Positions 45,269 to 57,900 of a stretch of DNA of 64,000 bases are shown here, one piece after another (the stretch's first letter is position 1; each line of letters begins with the position of its first letter). This stretch comes from Hormiphora californensis (taxonomy: Eukaryota; Ctenophora; Tentaculata; Cydippida; Pleurobrachiidae), in assembly GCA_020137815.1 (NCBI GenBank), contig CM035357.1:7737315-7801314 (forward strand), given 5' to 3'. The notes beneath the pieces are model-generated. The model was given only the letters and a program-made list of their open reading frames with translations. It did no database searches and was not told the DNA's origin. Both the position numbers and the translations under genes were made by a program.

Positions 45269-48200
45269 TTTTTCCTTCTCTTCCTCTCTTCCTCTTTATG
45301 TTTCATGAGGTATGAATAGACAATGTATGTAGACTGTACATTATAGAGACGTCAGGAAGGGAAGGTGACTGGGACAGGGACCAATTCTAACCCATCAACT
45401 CTCCCAGAAAGAGAAGAATTACGAGAAGAGGATGAAGGAGAAGAAGGGGTTTGTGATAAGGAGAATGGTAGAGGATGGTGCCTGTCTTTTTAGAGCAGTA
45501 GGTAATGTGCAACTCTACACTTCACGTGTACTTCAAGTAGTATTTACCCTGTCATCTTTTTACGGAGTTATTTACTTGCAAATTTGTCAACTGTAGGCTA
45601 GACCCCCTCCCCGCCCTCCCTGTACTGATATTAATATATTTTTTACCAAATACCAATCCATATTAGGTATTTTTATTCTTTATAGTTAGGCCGTTAAATT
45701 ATTGTCATGTCAAAAACGTCTAGAATTTCTAGAATCGTTAGTTATTGAATAGCTAAACACTTTAGTGGCTACTCAGTACTCAGTAGCCAGTAGTCCCCAG
45801 TTAATAACTGTGTGTATTTTCAGCCGACCAGATATATGGGGACCAAGAGATGCATGGAACAGTTAGAACTAAATGCATGGATTACATGGTATGTACAATT
45901 GAATCTGTGAAATAACCTTGATTTGTTAATTGTTAACCCTTACCTACCCTCCCTCCCCTAACTCCCCTCCCTCCCTCCGGCCTCCACCCAACCTCTCCCT
46001 CACCCTCCCTCCCTCCCTCTCAGTTGAAGAACAGAGACTACTTCAGCCAGTTTGTAACAGAAGACTATATCACCTACATCAACAGAAAGAGGCAGGACGC
46101 GTGTTATGGTAACCAGCTGGAGATGCAGGCTATGAGTGAAATGTTTGGGAGACCTTTAGAGGTCTACATCTACTCGCTAGGTAGGTCTTCAACTGCTTGT
46201 ATTATGTTTTTAAAGAGAAAGACAACTGCTTCTATCTCTGTCTCAAGCAGTCAAGAATTATAGTGGCTGTATAAGTGTAGGATAGACTATAAACTCCCTT
46301 TTCTAGGGTGTGCCTGTATCTATTTTCTACGTCAAATGTTTTCTCACTGTTCAGTTTAGCTTCCATTTCTCCCATTCTCTCTCCCATTTGCTCTCTCTCT
46401 CCCTTTTCTCTCCCTTTTCTCTTCTCCCGCTACGCACATACTATGATCTCATTTTGTACTGTGTGCGTGTACAGTTAATTACAGTGTGTGGTTGTGTGTG
46501 TGGTAGTTTGTAGTGTAATGCCCATACACTATTCCTCGTTTCCTCCTATTTCTACTTTACTAACCCCTCCCTCTCTACAGATCCAATGAAGACACTAAAA
46601 TGTGATGTCAAGACGGACTCTCCCCCCATCCGATTATCATACCATAGAAGCTGTCACTATAACAGTGTTAGAGACCCCTACGAAGCAAGTGTGGGAGTTG
46701 GACTTGGCCTACCTGGATTTAAACCCGGGGTTAGTACAACACACTTTTTAATTTACTACCACTACTGCAAATAATAGGTTGCTGTTATACCCCTAATCAA
46801 TAGTGTCCCATAGTACCCTCCCATCCAGGCCCAATTCCTCTCCCCCTGATTACCACATCTCCCTGTTTCAGTTAGCAGATCAACAACAGATGCAGCAGGG
46901 CCTCTCACAATCTGAAACTGACTACATAGAGAGAATTATGATGCAAGACAAATTAGCATGTTCAGATCTAGAGGCTACAGGGGATGCTCTCACTGCTGCT
47001 ATAACTAGAGAGAGTTACATGGAGTGGGTTAAAGCTAACCAACATCCTTCTAGTTCTTCAGCAGGCACTAGCGATGAGGTACGAGAAAGTTCTAATGAGA
47101 AATATACGAGAAATATTCACAGTAAAATAGTATTAGGTTTCCTCTAATATTGTTACTATTTCTGTCAGGTGCCTGGATCGAGCCGTTCTAGTTGTCCAAC
47201 TCCACCTCACAGCTCCAGATCGATGCCTCCTGAACCAGCAGCCTCATCCAGTACTGCCTCATCTTCCCAGCAACTACCATCCTACGAGACAGGTGGGTTG
47301 ACGGCCATGTTTGGCCCTCCGCCAGTCACACAGTTTCAAGATGGGGGATTTGAGCTTGCGCGCGCCGTCTTTAGCAGTTAGCAAAGTAGACTGTCGCTAG
47401 CACTTCATTTAGCGCCGCGCGACCCGTGTGTAAACATATCCACCTGAAAATACAAGGTGGGCCACGGATTGTTGGTCATGGTTAGCGAGGTGGTCCGTCA
47501 AAACGGTGATAGTTATGAGAATAAAAATTATGGGAGCACTCTGGATCAATTCCTTGGTAACTTTTTCTGTAATTTTTTGTCAAAAATTCAAAAATTCATT
47601 TTTCATTCCTTCATTCATTTCTCGTTCATTCATGATGTGAGCATCTTAATTTTCCATCATTATGCTCTTTGTCTTTGGCTTGAATTTATCTTTCCAATGA
47701 GCACCATAAAAATGAAATTGAAGCACCGGGTCACGCAGCAGTTGAGAAAATGTTCATGCATGATTTTGGCTCTTTTTGCGACATTCAATGAGCTGTATCA
47801 CGGGGACCTTTCGTTCAATCTTCTTAGAAATTTGGGAAAACATTGGATAAGCAAAGATCTTTGCTCACAAGAAAAATCAAGGTCAAAGGTCAAAGTTCAT
47901 TTTTCATTTCTGTTAGTTCATTCCGTTCATTCAGGAACCAACATCCCTAAAGTGATGAAAAGGTTTGGGTTTTGTTTGGCCCATGTCCTGCAATGCCAGG
48001 GAGGTGTAATAGCGTGTTTCCGGGCTAGATTGTGGGTGTCCATGTGATCATGATGATATCTGACACCTTTTCTGAGCCAAAATTAAGGGATTTTCTCAAA
48101 TTCAAGCATGTAACTTGGTTTTTCTGTGATTAGTACCGTGCAACAATGTTATGAGATCTCATAACACCCCAAAAATGATGATTAGCTCGATGAAATGAGG

Positions 48201-48515
48201 TGATTTACGATTGAAGTTGTTCGTTTCGCTCAATTTGACATCGCTTTTAATCTTTTTAATCATAAATCAACTTATTTCATTGAGATAATCTTCTTTTTTG
48301 AGGTGTTATAAGATCTCATAACATAGCTGCACGATGTACAAACAAATGTACAACTATTATGTATAAAAACACACACACACACACACACATTTTAATTCAT
48401 TGAACTTGTTTCAGGTAAAGATGAAGAGTATGATGAAGAAAAGATGTTGGAGGCTGCCATAGCACTCAGCAGAGCGGAGTATATCAACAAGCTTAATAAG
48501 GAGCCCCCTTCTTGA
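44498..48515 (+). CDS. OTUD5: OTU-family deubiquitinase OTUD5 (DUBA)
   Basis: Starts MTILPK as in human OTUD5. Exons: 44498-44664, 44783-44931, 45418-45501, 45824-45888, 46024-46180, 46581-46739, 46872-47078, 47169-47292, 48415-48515; about 404 residues. The OTU core is clear: catalytic Cys in [11 protein letters not shown], then [42 protein letters not shown], catalytic His in RSCHYNSV, then [13 protein letters not shown]. The C-terminal helix [17 protein letters not shown] is UIM-like, as in OTUD5. It removes ubiquitin chains from signalling proteins. In exon 2 the frame breaks (TAG 44841-44843); one base fewer just upstream restores SPVDNN...[10 protein letters not shown] Ser/Pro-rich linker replaces the longer mammalian tail. 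Confidence 0.92.
45130..45265. repeat. (TC)n/(CA)n microsatellite in OTUD5 intron
   Basis: Compound CT and CA array between exons 2 and 3. Confidence 0.95.
48148..48331. repeat. Foldback repeat in last OTUD5 intron
   Basis: Arms contain GTTATGAGATCTCATAACA (itself palindromic) and, inverted, TGTTATAAGATCTCATAAC. The rest of the 47293-48414 intron shows no ORF of note. Confidence 0.7.
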
Positions 48516-48745
48516 TTGAAAAGACAATTAAAATCTAAATATGAAACTGTTTAATGAAGTGGGAGAGAGGCGTGTGGAAAGAAGAGAGGATTGAAAGTTG
48601 AGAGAGAGTAGAGAGAGTGAGGGTGGGATAGTGATTGTATAATAGAGAGGATGTGTCTTAAATATGTCCCGTTATTACCATTCTACTGTTCTGATTTTAC
48701 ATGAAATTGTTTGTTCTAGTTTGTGCTTCTAGACTACAGGAACTG

Positions 48746-48888
<143 letters not shown>

Positions 48889-48949
48889 TGTCCACGACAA
48901 TTGGCTACAACAAGGGAAAATAATTCAAATCAACAACACAAATCTCCCA

Positions 48950-51900
48950 CTATCTCATGCTACCACTACCGCTCATGGCCATTCCTCCCCCGGATGCAGA
49001 CATTCCCCCTGACATAGCCATTCCACCTCCGCTCATACCTCCTCCTGACATAGCCATTCCACCTCCGCTCATACCTCCCCCTGACTTAGACATACCTCCC
49101 CCTGACATAGCCATACCTCCTCCACTCATACCTCCTCCCGACATTGCCATGCCAGATCCCCCGCTCACACCCAGCATACTCACACCTCCACTCACACTGC
49201 TTACAATTCCAAGAGTTTTAGCTTTGGCAGTCACTACACTAGCTATGCTAATCCCCAAAACACTGTCTATACGATTCGCTAGGCCGACCAGGAAGTCCGC
49301 GTCTTCGTCAATTACAAGCTTCTTTGTTAGTTTGAACTTGAATAGTACCTTCTTGGTCCATTGTTCCAGTTTTACTAATGTCGTATCTGTGTGAGAGAGG
49401 GGAAGTTGGGTGAGAGCTTTTGTTGGCAACAGAGACAATCAATTTATTTTAGAGACCAACTTGAAGAAAGTATACCCGGGTATGTTTACCAAAAGTAATA
49501 ATCTCACCTGAAAACGAGGCCCGAGCTCTGATAGCGGCCCCTAATTCTGCAGTCAGCTCAGTAGATAGATCAATGGCGAGTTTTGTAGTTAGTTTGGTTA
49601 TAAGAGAGGACACTTCCTGATCTTTCAATACTAAACCACCTGAAGGGGGGGATGAATGACTGTCTCTACCAGCTATTAGTTGACAAAGGAAGGGAACGAT
49701 AATTTCTAACCAGCCGATTTCAAGTCTTACCTTTACCCTCGATATCAGCTTGTAATTTCAGGAACATTCCTCTGATATGTTTAGCTCTGAAAGCTGCTGT
49801 TGTTCCAATAAATTCACCACTTGATAACGTGCTCTTTAGTGAAATAACCAACTCCTCCTGAAGTACATTGTCAGCTGTTATATCTCGTGTCCGCTATCAG
49901 ACTGTCAGAGCATTAGCCTGACCCACTCTCGTTTCTCTCAAATTAGGTGGTTCAAAATGGACAGTTTCTTAGAGATAAGGAGGTTCAAAGTGGGTAAGTT
50001 TCATAGAGATAAGGAGGGTCAAAATGGGAAAGTTTCTTAGAGATAAGGAGGGTCAAAGTGAGAAAGTTTCTTAGAGATAAGGAGGGTCAAAATGGGAAAG
50101 TTTCTTAGAGATAAGGAGGGTCAAAGTGAGAAAGTTTCTTAGAGATAAAGAGGTTCAAAGTGGGAAAGTTTCATAGAGATAAGGAGGGTCAAAGTGGGAA
50201 AGTTTCTTAGAGTTAAGGAGGGTCAAAGTGGGAAAGTTTCTTAGAGATAAGGAGGGTCAAAGTGGGAAAGTTTCTTAGAGATAAGGAGGGTCAAAGTGGG
50301 AAAGTTTCTAAGAGATAAGGAGGATCAAAATGGGAAAGTTTCTTAGAGATAAGGAGGGTCAAAGTGGGAAAGTTTCTTAGAGATAAGGAAGGTCAAAGTG
50401 GGAAATTTTCTTAGAGATAAGGAAGGTCAAAGTGGGAAAGTTCAAAGTTTCTTAGAGATCAAGAGGGTCAAAGTGGGAAAGTTTCTTAGAGATAAGGAGG
50501 GTCAAAGTGGGAAAGTTTCTTAGAGATAAGGAGGTTCAAAGTGGGAAAGTTTCTTAGAGATAAGGAGGGTCAAAGTGGGAAAGTTTCTTAGAGATAAGGA
50601 GGTTCAAAGTGGAAAAGTTTCTTAGAGATAAGGAGGGTCAAAGTGGGAAAGTTTCTTAGAGATAAGGAGGGTCAAAGTAAGAAAATTTCCCACTTTGATA
50701 TGATGTGGTGGGAAAGTTTCTTAGAGATAAGGAGGGGCAAAGTGGGAAAGTTTCTTAGAGATATGGAGGGTCAAAGTGGGAAAGTTTCTTAGAGATAATG
50801 AGGGTCAAAGTGGGAAAGTTTCTTAGAGATAATGAGGGTCAAAGTGGGAAAGTTTCTTAGAGATAAGGAGGGTGAAAGTGGGAAAGTTTCTTAGAGATAA
50901 GGAGGGTCAAACCGGGAAAGTTTCTTAGAGATAAGGAGGGTCAAAGTGGGAAAGTTTCTTAGAGATAAGGAGGGTCAAAGTGGGAAAGTTTCTAATAGAT
51001 AAGGAGGTTCAAAGTGGGAAAGTTTCTTATAGAGATAAGGAGGGTCAAAGTGGGAAAGTTTCTTAGAGATAAGGAGGGTCAAAGTGGGAAAGTTTCTTAG
51101 AGATAAGGAGGGTCAAAGTGGGAAAGTTTCTTAGTTATAAGGAGGGTCAAAGTGGGAAATTTTCTTAGAGATAAGGAGGGTCAAAGTGGTAAAGTTTCTT
51201 AGAGATAAGGAGGTTCAAAGTGGGAAAGTTTCTTAGAGATAAGGAGGGTCAAAGTGCGAAAGTTTCTTAGAGATAAGGAGGTTCAAAGTGGGAAAGTTTC
51301 TTAGAGATAAGGAGGGTCAAAGTGGGAAAGTTTCTTAGAGATAAGGAGGGTCTAAGTAGGAAAATTTCCCACTTTGATATGATGTGGTGGGAAAGTTTCC
51401 TAGAGATATAGAGGGTCAAAGTGGGAAAGTTTCTTAGAGATAAGGAGGGTCAAAGTGGGAAAGTTTCTTAGAGATAATGAGGGTCAAAGTGGGAAAGTTT
51501 CTTAGAGATAATGAGGGTCAAAGTGGGAAAGTTTCTTAGAGATAAGGAGGGTGAAAGTGGGAAAGTTTTTTAGAGATAAGGAGGGTCAAACCGAGAAAGT
51601 TTCTTAGAGATAAGGAGGGTCAAAGTGGGAAAGTTTCTTAGAGATAAGGAGGGTCAAAGTGGGAAAGTTTCTTAGAGATAAGGAGGGTCAAACCGAGAAA
51701 GTTTCTTAGAGATAAGGAGGGTCAAAGTGGGAAAGTTTCTTAGAGATAAGGAGGGTTAAAGTGGGAAAGTTCAAAGTTCCTTAGAAATAAATAGGGTCAA
51801 AGTGGGAAAATTTCTTAGAGATAAGGAGGGTCAAAGTGGGAAAGTTTCTTAGAGATAAGGAGGTTCAAAGTGGGAAAGTTTCTTAGAAATAAGGAGGGTC

Positions 51901-54900
51901 AAAGTGGGAAAGTTTCTTAGAGATAAGGATGTTCAAAGTGGGAAAGTTTCTTAGAGATAAGGAGGGTCAAAGTGGGAAAGTTTTTTAGAAATAAGGAAAG
52001 TCAAACCGGGAAAGTTTCTTAGAGTAAAGGAGGGTCAAAGTGGGAAAGTTTCTTAGAGATAAGGAGGGTCAAAGTGGGAAAGTTTCTTAGAGATAAGGAG
52101 GGTCAAAGTGGGAAAGTTTCTTAGAGTAAATGAGGGTCAAAGTGGGAAAGTTTCTTAGAGATAAGGAGGGTCAAAGTGGGAAAGTTTCTTAGAGATAAGG
52201 AGGGTCAAAGTGGGAAAGTTTCTTAGAGATAAGGAGGGTCAAAGTGGGAAAGTTTCTTAGAGATAAGGAAGGTCAAAGTGGGAAAGTTCAAAGTTTCTTA
52301 GAGATAAAGAGGGTCAAAGTGGGAAAGTTTCTTAGAGATAAGGAGGGTCAAAGTGGGAAAGTTTCTTAGAGATAAGGAGGTTCAAAGTGGGAAAGTTTCT
52401 TAGAGATAAGGAGGGTCAAAGTGGAAAAGTTTCTTAGAGATAAGGAGGGTCAAAGTAAGAAAATTTCCCACTTTGATATGATGTGGTGGGAAAGTTTCTT
52501 AGAGATAAGGAGGGGCAAAGTGGGAAAGTTTCTTAGAGATATGGAGGGTCAAAGTAAGAAAATTTCCCACTTTGATATGATGTGGTGGGAAAGTTTCTTA
52601 GAGATAAGGAGGGGAAAAGTGGGAAAGTTTCTTAGAGATATGGAGGGTCAAAGTGGGAAAGTTTCTTAGAGATAAGGAGGTTCAAAGTGGGAAAGTTTCT
52701 TAGAGATAAGGAGGGTGAAAGTGGGAAAGTTTTTTAGAGATAAGGAGGGTCAAACCGAGAAAGTTTCTTAGAGATAAGGAGGGTCAAAGTGGGAAAGTTT
52801 CTTAGAGATAAGGAGGGTTAAAGTGGGAAAGTTTCTTAGAGATAAGGAGGGTCAAAGTGGGAAAGTTTCCCACATTGATATGATGTGGTGGGAAAGTTTC
52901 TTAGAGATAAGGAGGGGCAAAGTGGGAAAGTTTCTTAGAGATAAGGAGGGTCAAAGTGGGAAATTTTCTTAGAGATAAGGAGGGTCAAAGTGGGAAAGTT
53001 TCTTAGAGATAAGGAGGGTCAAAGTGGGAAAGTTTCTTAGAGATAAGGAGGGTCAAAGTGGGAAAGTTTCTTAGAGATAAGGAGGGTGAAAGTGGGAAAG
53101 TTTTTTAGAGATAAGGAGGGTCAAACCGAGAAAGTTTCTTAGAGATAAGGAGGGTCAAAGTGGGAAAGTTTCTTAGAGATAAGGAGGGTCAAAGTGGGAA
53201 AGTTTCTTAGAGATAAGGAGGGTCAAAGTGGGAAAGTTTCCCACTTTGATATGATGTGGTGGGAAAGTTTCTTAGAGATAAGGAGGGGCAAAGTGGGAAA
53301 GTTTCTTAGAGATAAGGAGGGTCAAAGTGGGAAATTTTCTTAGAGATAAGGAGGGTCAAAGTGGGAAAGTTTCTTAGAGATAAGGAGGGTCAAAGTGGGA
53401 AAGTTTTTTAGAGATAAGGAGGGTCAAACCGAGAAAGTTTCTTAGAGATAAGGAGGGTCAAAGTGGGAAAGTTTCTTAGAGATAAGGAGGGTGAAAGTGG
53501 GAAAGTTTTTTAGAGATAAGGAGGGTCAAACCGAGAAAGTTTCTTAGAGATAAGGAGGGTCAAAGTGGGAAAGTTTCTTAGAGATAAGGAGGGTTAAAGT
53601 GGGAAAGTTTCTTAGAGATAAGGAGGGTCAAAGTGGGAAAGTTTCCCACTTTGATATGATGTGGTGGGAAAGTTTCTTAGAGATAAGGAGGGGCAAAGTG
53701 GGAAAGTTTCTTAGAGATAAGGAGGGTCAAAGTGGGAAATTTTCTTAGAGATAAGGAGGGTCAAAGTGGGAAAGTTTCTTAGAGATTAGGAGGGTCAAAG
53801 TGGGAAAGTTTCTTAGAGATAAGGAGGGTCAAAGTGGGAAAGTTTCTTAGAGATAAGGAGGGTCAAAGTGGGAAAGTTTCTTAGAGATAAGGAGGGTCAA
53901 AGTGGGAAAGTTTCTTAGAGATAAGGAGGGTCAAAGTGGGAAAGTTTCTTAGAGATAAGGAGGGTCAAACCGAGAAAGTTTCTTAGAGATAAGGAGGGTC
54001 AAAGTGGGAAAGTTTCTTAGAGATAAGGAGGGTTAAAGTGGGAAAGTTCAAAGTTCCTTAGAAATAAATAGGGTCAAAGTGGGAAAATTTCTTAGAGATA
54101 AGGAGGGTCAAAGTGGGAAAGTTTCTTAGAGATAAGGAGGGTCAAAGTGGGAAAGTTTCTTAGAGATAAGGAGGGTCAAAGTGGGAAAGTTTCTTAGAGA
54201 TAAGGAGGGTCAAAGTGGGAAAGTTTCTTAGAGATAAGGAGGTTCAAAGTGGGAAAGTTTCTTAGAGATAAGGAGGGTCAAAGTGGGAAAGTTTTTTAGA
54301 GATAAGGAGGGTCAAACCGGGAAAGTTTCTTAGAGTAAAGGAGGGTCAAAGTGGGAAAGTTTCTTAGAGATAAGGAGGGTCAAAGTGGGAAAGTTTCTTA
54401 GAGATAAGGAGGGTCAAAGTGGGAAAGTTTCTTAGAGTAAAGGAGGGTCAAAGTGGGAAAGTTTCTTAGAGATAAGGAGGGTCAAAGTGGGAAAGTTTCT
54501 TAGAGATAAGGAGGGTCAAAGTGGGAAAGTTTCTTAGAGATAAGGAGGGTCAAAGTGGGAAAGTTTCTTAGAGATAAGGAAGGTCAAAGTGGGAAAGTTC
54601 AAAGTTTCTTAGAGATAAAGAGGGTCAAAGTGGGAAAGTTTCTTAGAGATAAGGAGGGTCAAAGTGGGAAAGTTTCTTAGAGATAAGGAGGTTCAAAGTG
54701 GGAAAGTTTCTTAGAGATAAGGAGGGTCAAAGTGGAAAAGTTTCTTAGAGATAAGGAGGGTCAAAGTAAGAAAATTTCCCACTTTGATATGATGTGGTGG
54801 GAAAGTTTCTTAGAGATAAGGAGGGGCAAAGTGGGAAAGTTTCTTAGAGATATGGAGGGTCAAAGTGGGAAAGTTTCTTAGAGATAAGGAGGTTCAAAGT

Positions 54901-57900
54901 GGGAAAGTTTCTTAGAGATAAGGAGGGTGAAAGTGGGAAAGTTTTTTAGAGATAAGGAGGGTCAAACCGAGAAAGTTTCTTAGACATAAGGAGGGTCAAA
55001 GTGGGAAAGTTTCTTAGAGATAAGGAGGGTTAAAGTGGGAAAGTTTCTTAGAGATAAGGAGGGTCAAAGTGGGTACCCGCCCTCCCTGCCGACGGACCTC
55101 CCTGCCGACGGGTCGGCAGGGAGGTCATTCGGCAGGGAGGGCGGGATATAGGGGTATAATGTCCTACGTGCCGACGAGATTGGGATGAGATCGCTGTCGG
55201 CACGTAGGACATTTGACCCCTATATTCCGCCCTCCCTGCCGAAAACTGACTCCGAGAGAGTATTCGGCAGGGAGGACATTTACCCCTCCTATTCACCCTC
55301 TGTACCGACGATCGGCAGGGAGGATATTTCAACCCTCCTTTTACCCTCTGTACCGACGATCGGTAGGGAGGGCGTTTCACTCCTTCTGTGAGCTCGAGAA
55401 TTTGGCCGGCAGGCCAAATACGAAGAGTTCACTGTGTATTGTTCCTCTGAGTATCGTTAGGGTTAGGGTTAGGGTTAGGGTTAGGGCGGTGGTTAGGGTT
55501 AGGGTGGTGGTTAGGGCGGTGGTTAGGGTGATGGTTAGGGCGATGGTTTGGGTTATGGTTTCGTCGGCACAGAGGGTGAAAAGGAGGGGTAAATGTCCTC
55601 CCTGCCGATCGTCGGTAGTGAGGCTGAAAAGGAGGGGTAAATGTCCTCCCTGCCGACGGCCCTACTTGCCGATCGTCGGTACAGAGGGTAAAAGGAGGGG
55701 TAAAATGTCCTCCCTGCCGATCGTCGGTACAGAGGGTAAAAGGAGGGGTAAAATGTCCTCCCTGCCGACCGTCGGCACAGAGGGTAAAAGGAGGGGTAAA
55801 ATGTCCTCCCTGCCGACGGCCCTCCCTGCCGATCGGTAGGGAGGTCCGTCGGCAGGGAGGGCAGAAAATAGGGGTATAATGTCCTACGTGCCGACGGCGA
55901 TCTCATCCCAATTTCGTCGGCACGTAGGACATTATACCCCCATATCCCGCCCTCCCTGCCGAATGACCTCCCTGCCGACCCGTCGGCAGGGAGGTCCGTC
56001 GGCAGGGAGGGGGTGACTCATCAAAGTGGGAAAGTTTCCCACATTGATATGATGTGGTGGGAAAGTTTCTTAGAGATAAGGAGGGGCAAAGTGGGAAAGT
56101 TTCTTAGAGATAAGGAGGGTCAAAGTGGGAAAGTTTCTTAGAGATAAGGAGGGTCAAAGTGGGAAAGTTTCTTAGAGATAAGGAGGGTCAAAGTGGGAAA
56201 GTTTCTTAGAGATAAGGAAGGTCAAAGTGGGAAAGTTCAAAGTTTCTTAGAGATAAAGAGGGTCAAAGTGGGAAAGTTTCTTAGAGATAAGGAGGGTCAA
56301 AGTGGGAAATTTTCTTAGAGATAAGGAGGTTCAAAGTGGGAAAGTTTCTTAGAGATAAGGAGGGTCAAAGTGGAAAAGTTTCTTAGAGATAAGGAGGGTC
56401 AAAGTAAGAAAATTTCCCACTTTGATATGATGTGGTGGGAAAGTTTCTTAGAGATAAGGAGGGGCAAAGTGGGAAAGTTTCTTAGAGATATGGAGGGTCA
56501 AAGTGGGAAAGTTTCTTAGAGATAAGGAGGTTCAAAGTGGGAAAGTTTCTTAGAGATAAGGAGGGTGAAAGTGGGAAAGTTTTTTAGAGATAAGGAGGGT
56601 CAAACCGAGAAAGTTTCTTAGAGATAAGGAGGGTCAAAGTGGGAAAGTTTCTTAGAGATAAGGAGGGTCAAAGTGGGAAAGTTTCTTAGAGATAAGGAGG
56701 GTCAAAGTGGGAAAGTTTCCCACTTTGATATGATGTGGTGGGAAAGTTTCTTAGAGATAAGGAGGGGCAAAGTGGGAAAGTTTCTTAGAGATAAGGAGGG
56801 TCAAAGTGGGAAAGTTTCTTAGAGATAAGGAGGGTCAAAGTGGGAAAGTTTCTTAGAGATAAGGAGGGTCAAAGTGGGAAAGTTTCTTAGAGATAAGGAG
56901 GGTCAAAGTGGGAAAGTTTCTTAGAGATAAGGAGGGTTAAAGTGGGAAAGTTTCTTAGAGATAAAGAGGGTCAAAGTGGGAAAGTTTCTTAGAGATAAGG
57001 AGGGTCAAAGTGGGAAAGTTTCTTATAGAGATAAGGAGGGTCAAAGTGGGAAAGTTTCTTAGAGATAAGGAGGGTCAAAGTGAGAAAGTTTCTTAGAGAT
57101 AAGGAGGGTCAAAGTGGGAAAGTTCAAAGTTTCTTAGAGATAAAGAGGGTCAAAGTGGGAAAGTTTCTTAGAGATTAGGAGGGTGAAAGTGGGAAGGTTT
57201 CTTAGACATTAGTTGGGTCAAAGTGGAAAGTTTCTTAGAGATTAGGAGGGTCAAAGTGGGAAAGTTTCTTAGAGATAAGGAGGGTCAAAGTGGGAAAGTT
57301 TCTTAGAGATAAGGAGGTTCAAAGTGGGAAAGTTTCCTAATTCCTAGAGATAAGGAGGGTAAAAGTGGGAAAGTTTCTTAGAGATAAGGAGGGTCAAAGT
57401 GGGAAAGTTTCTTAGAGATAAGGAGGGTCAAAGTGGGAAAGTTTCTTAGAGATGAGGAGGGTCAAAGTGGGAAAGTTTCTTAGAGATAAGGAGGGTCAAA
57501 GTGGGAAAGTTTCTTAGAGATTAGGGGGTCGAACTAGGAAAGTTTCTTAGAGATTAGGAGGGTCAAAGTGGGAAGGTTTCTTAGAGATTAGGTGGGTCAA
57601 AGTGGGAAAGTTTCTTAGAGATTAGGAGGGTCAAAGTGGGAAGGTTTCTTAGACATTAGGTGGGTCAAAGTGGAAAGTTTCTTAGAGATTAGGAGGGTCA
57701 AAGTGGGAAGGTTTTTTAGAGATTAGGAGGGTAAAAGTGGGAAGGTTTCTTAGAGATTAGGTGGGTCAACTGTCAGAGCATTGGCCTGACCCATTCTCGG
57801 AGCGCACGAGAACTGTGTTCAGAGCATTGGCCTGACAGCGTGTCCGTAGTACATGACATTTAGCTGGTTGTGTGATCTGAGATCTATTGTTGGCGTGTGT

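Larger units (their letters stand above)
49945..57765. repeat. 34-bp minisatellite, about 200 copies
   Basis: Unit: GGTCAAAGTG then GGAAAGTTTCTTAGAGATAA then GGAG. Nearly pure over about 6.9 kb, excluding an inserted element. A variant carrying TTTCCCACTTTGATATGATG recurs at about 50686, 51360, 52460, 52560, 52870, 53230, 53650, 54780, 56040, 56420 and 56720, giving a higher-order structure. The edges are degenerate, as expected of old units at array ends. It is entirely intronic. Confidence 0.95.

Noticed and set aside
48957-49394. Plus-strand Pro-rich ORF opposite the Gly/Met tail
   Set aside because: It is antisense to the exon 48950-49385, which has correct splice phase and a paralogue at 60462.
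55213-55906. ORFs of 117-208 codons in the GC-rich foldback element
   Set aside because: They are translations of inverted and tandem repeats on both strands with no domain signal.
49945-57765. CRISPR-like array
   Set aside because: The 34-bp units are contiguous with no unique spacers; this is a minisatellite in a eukaryotic intron.
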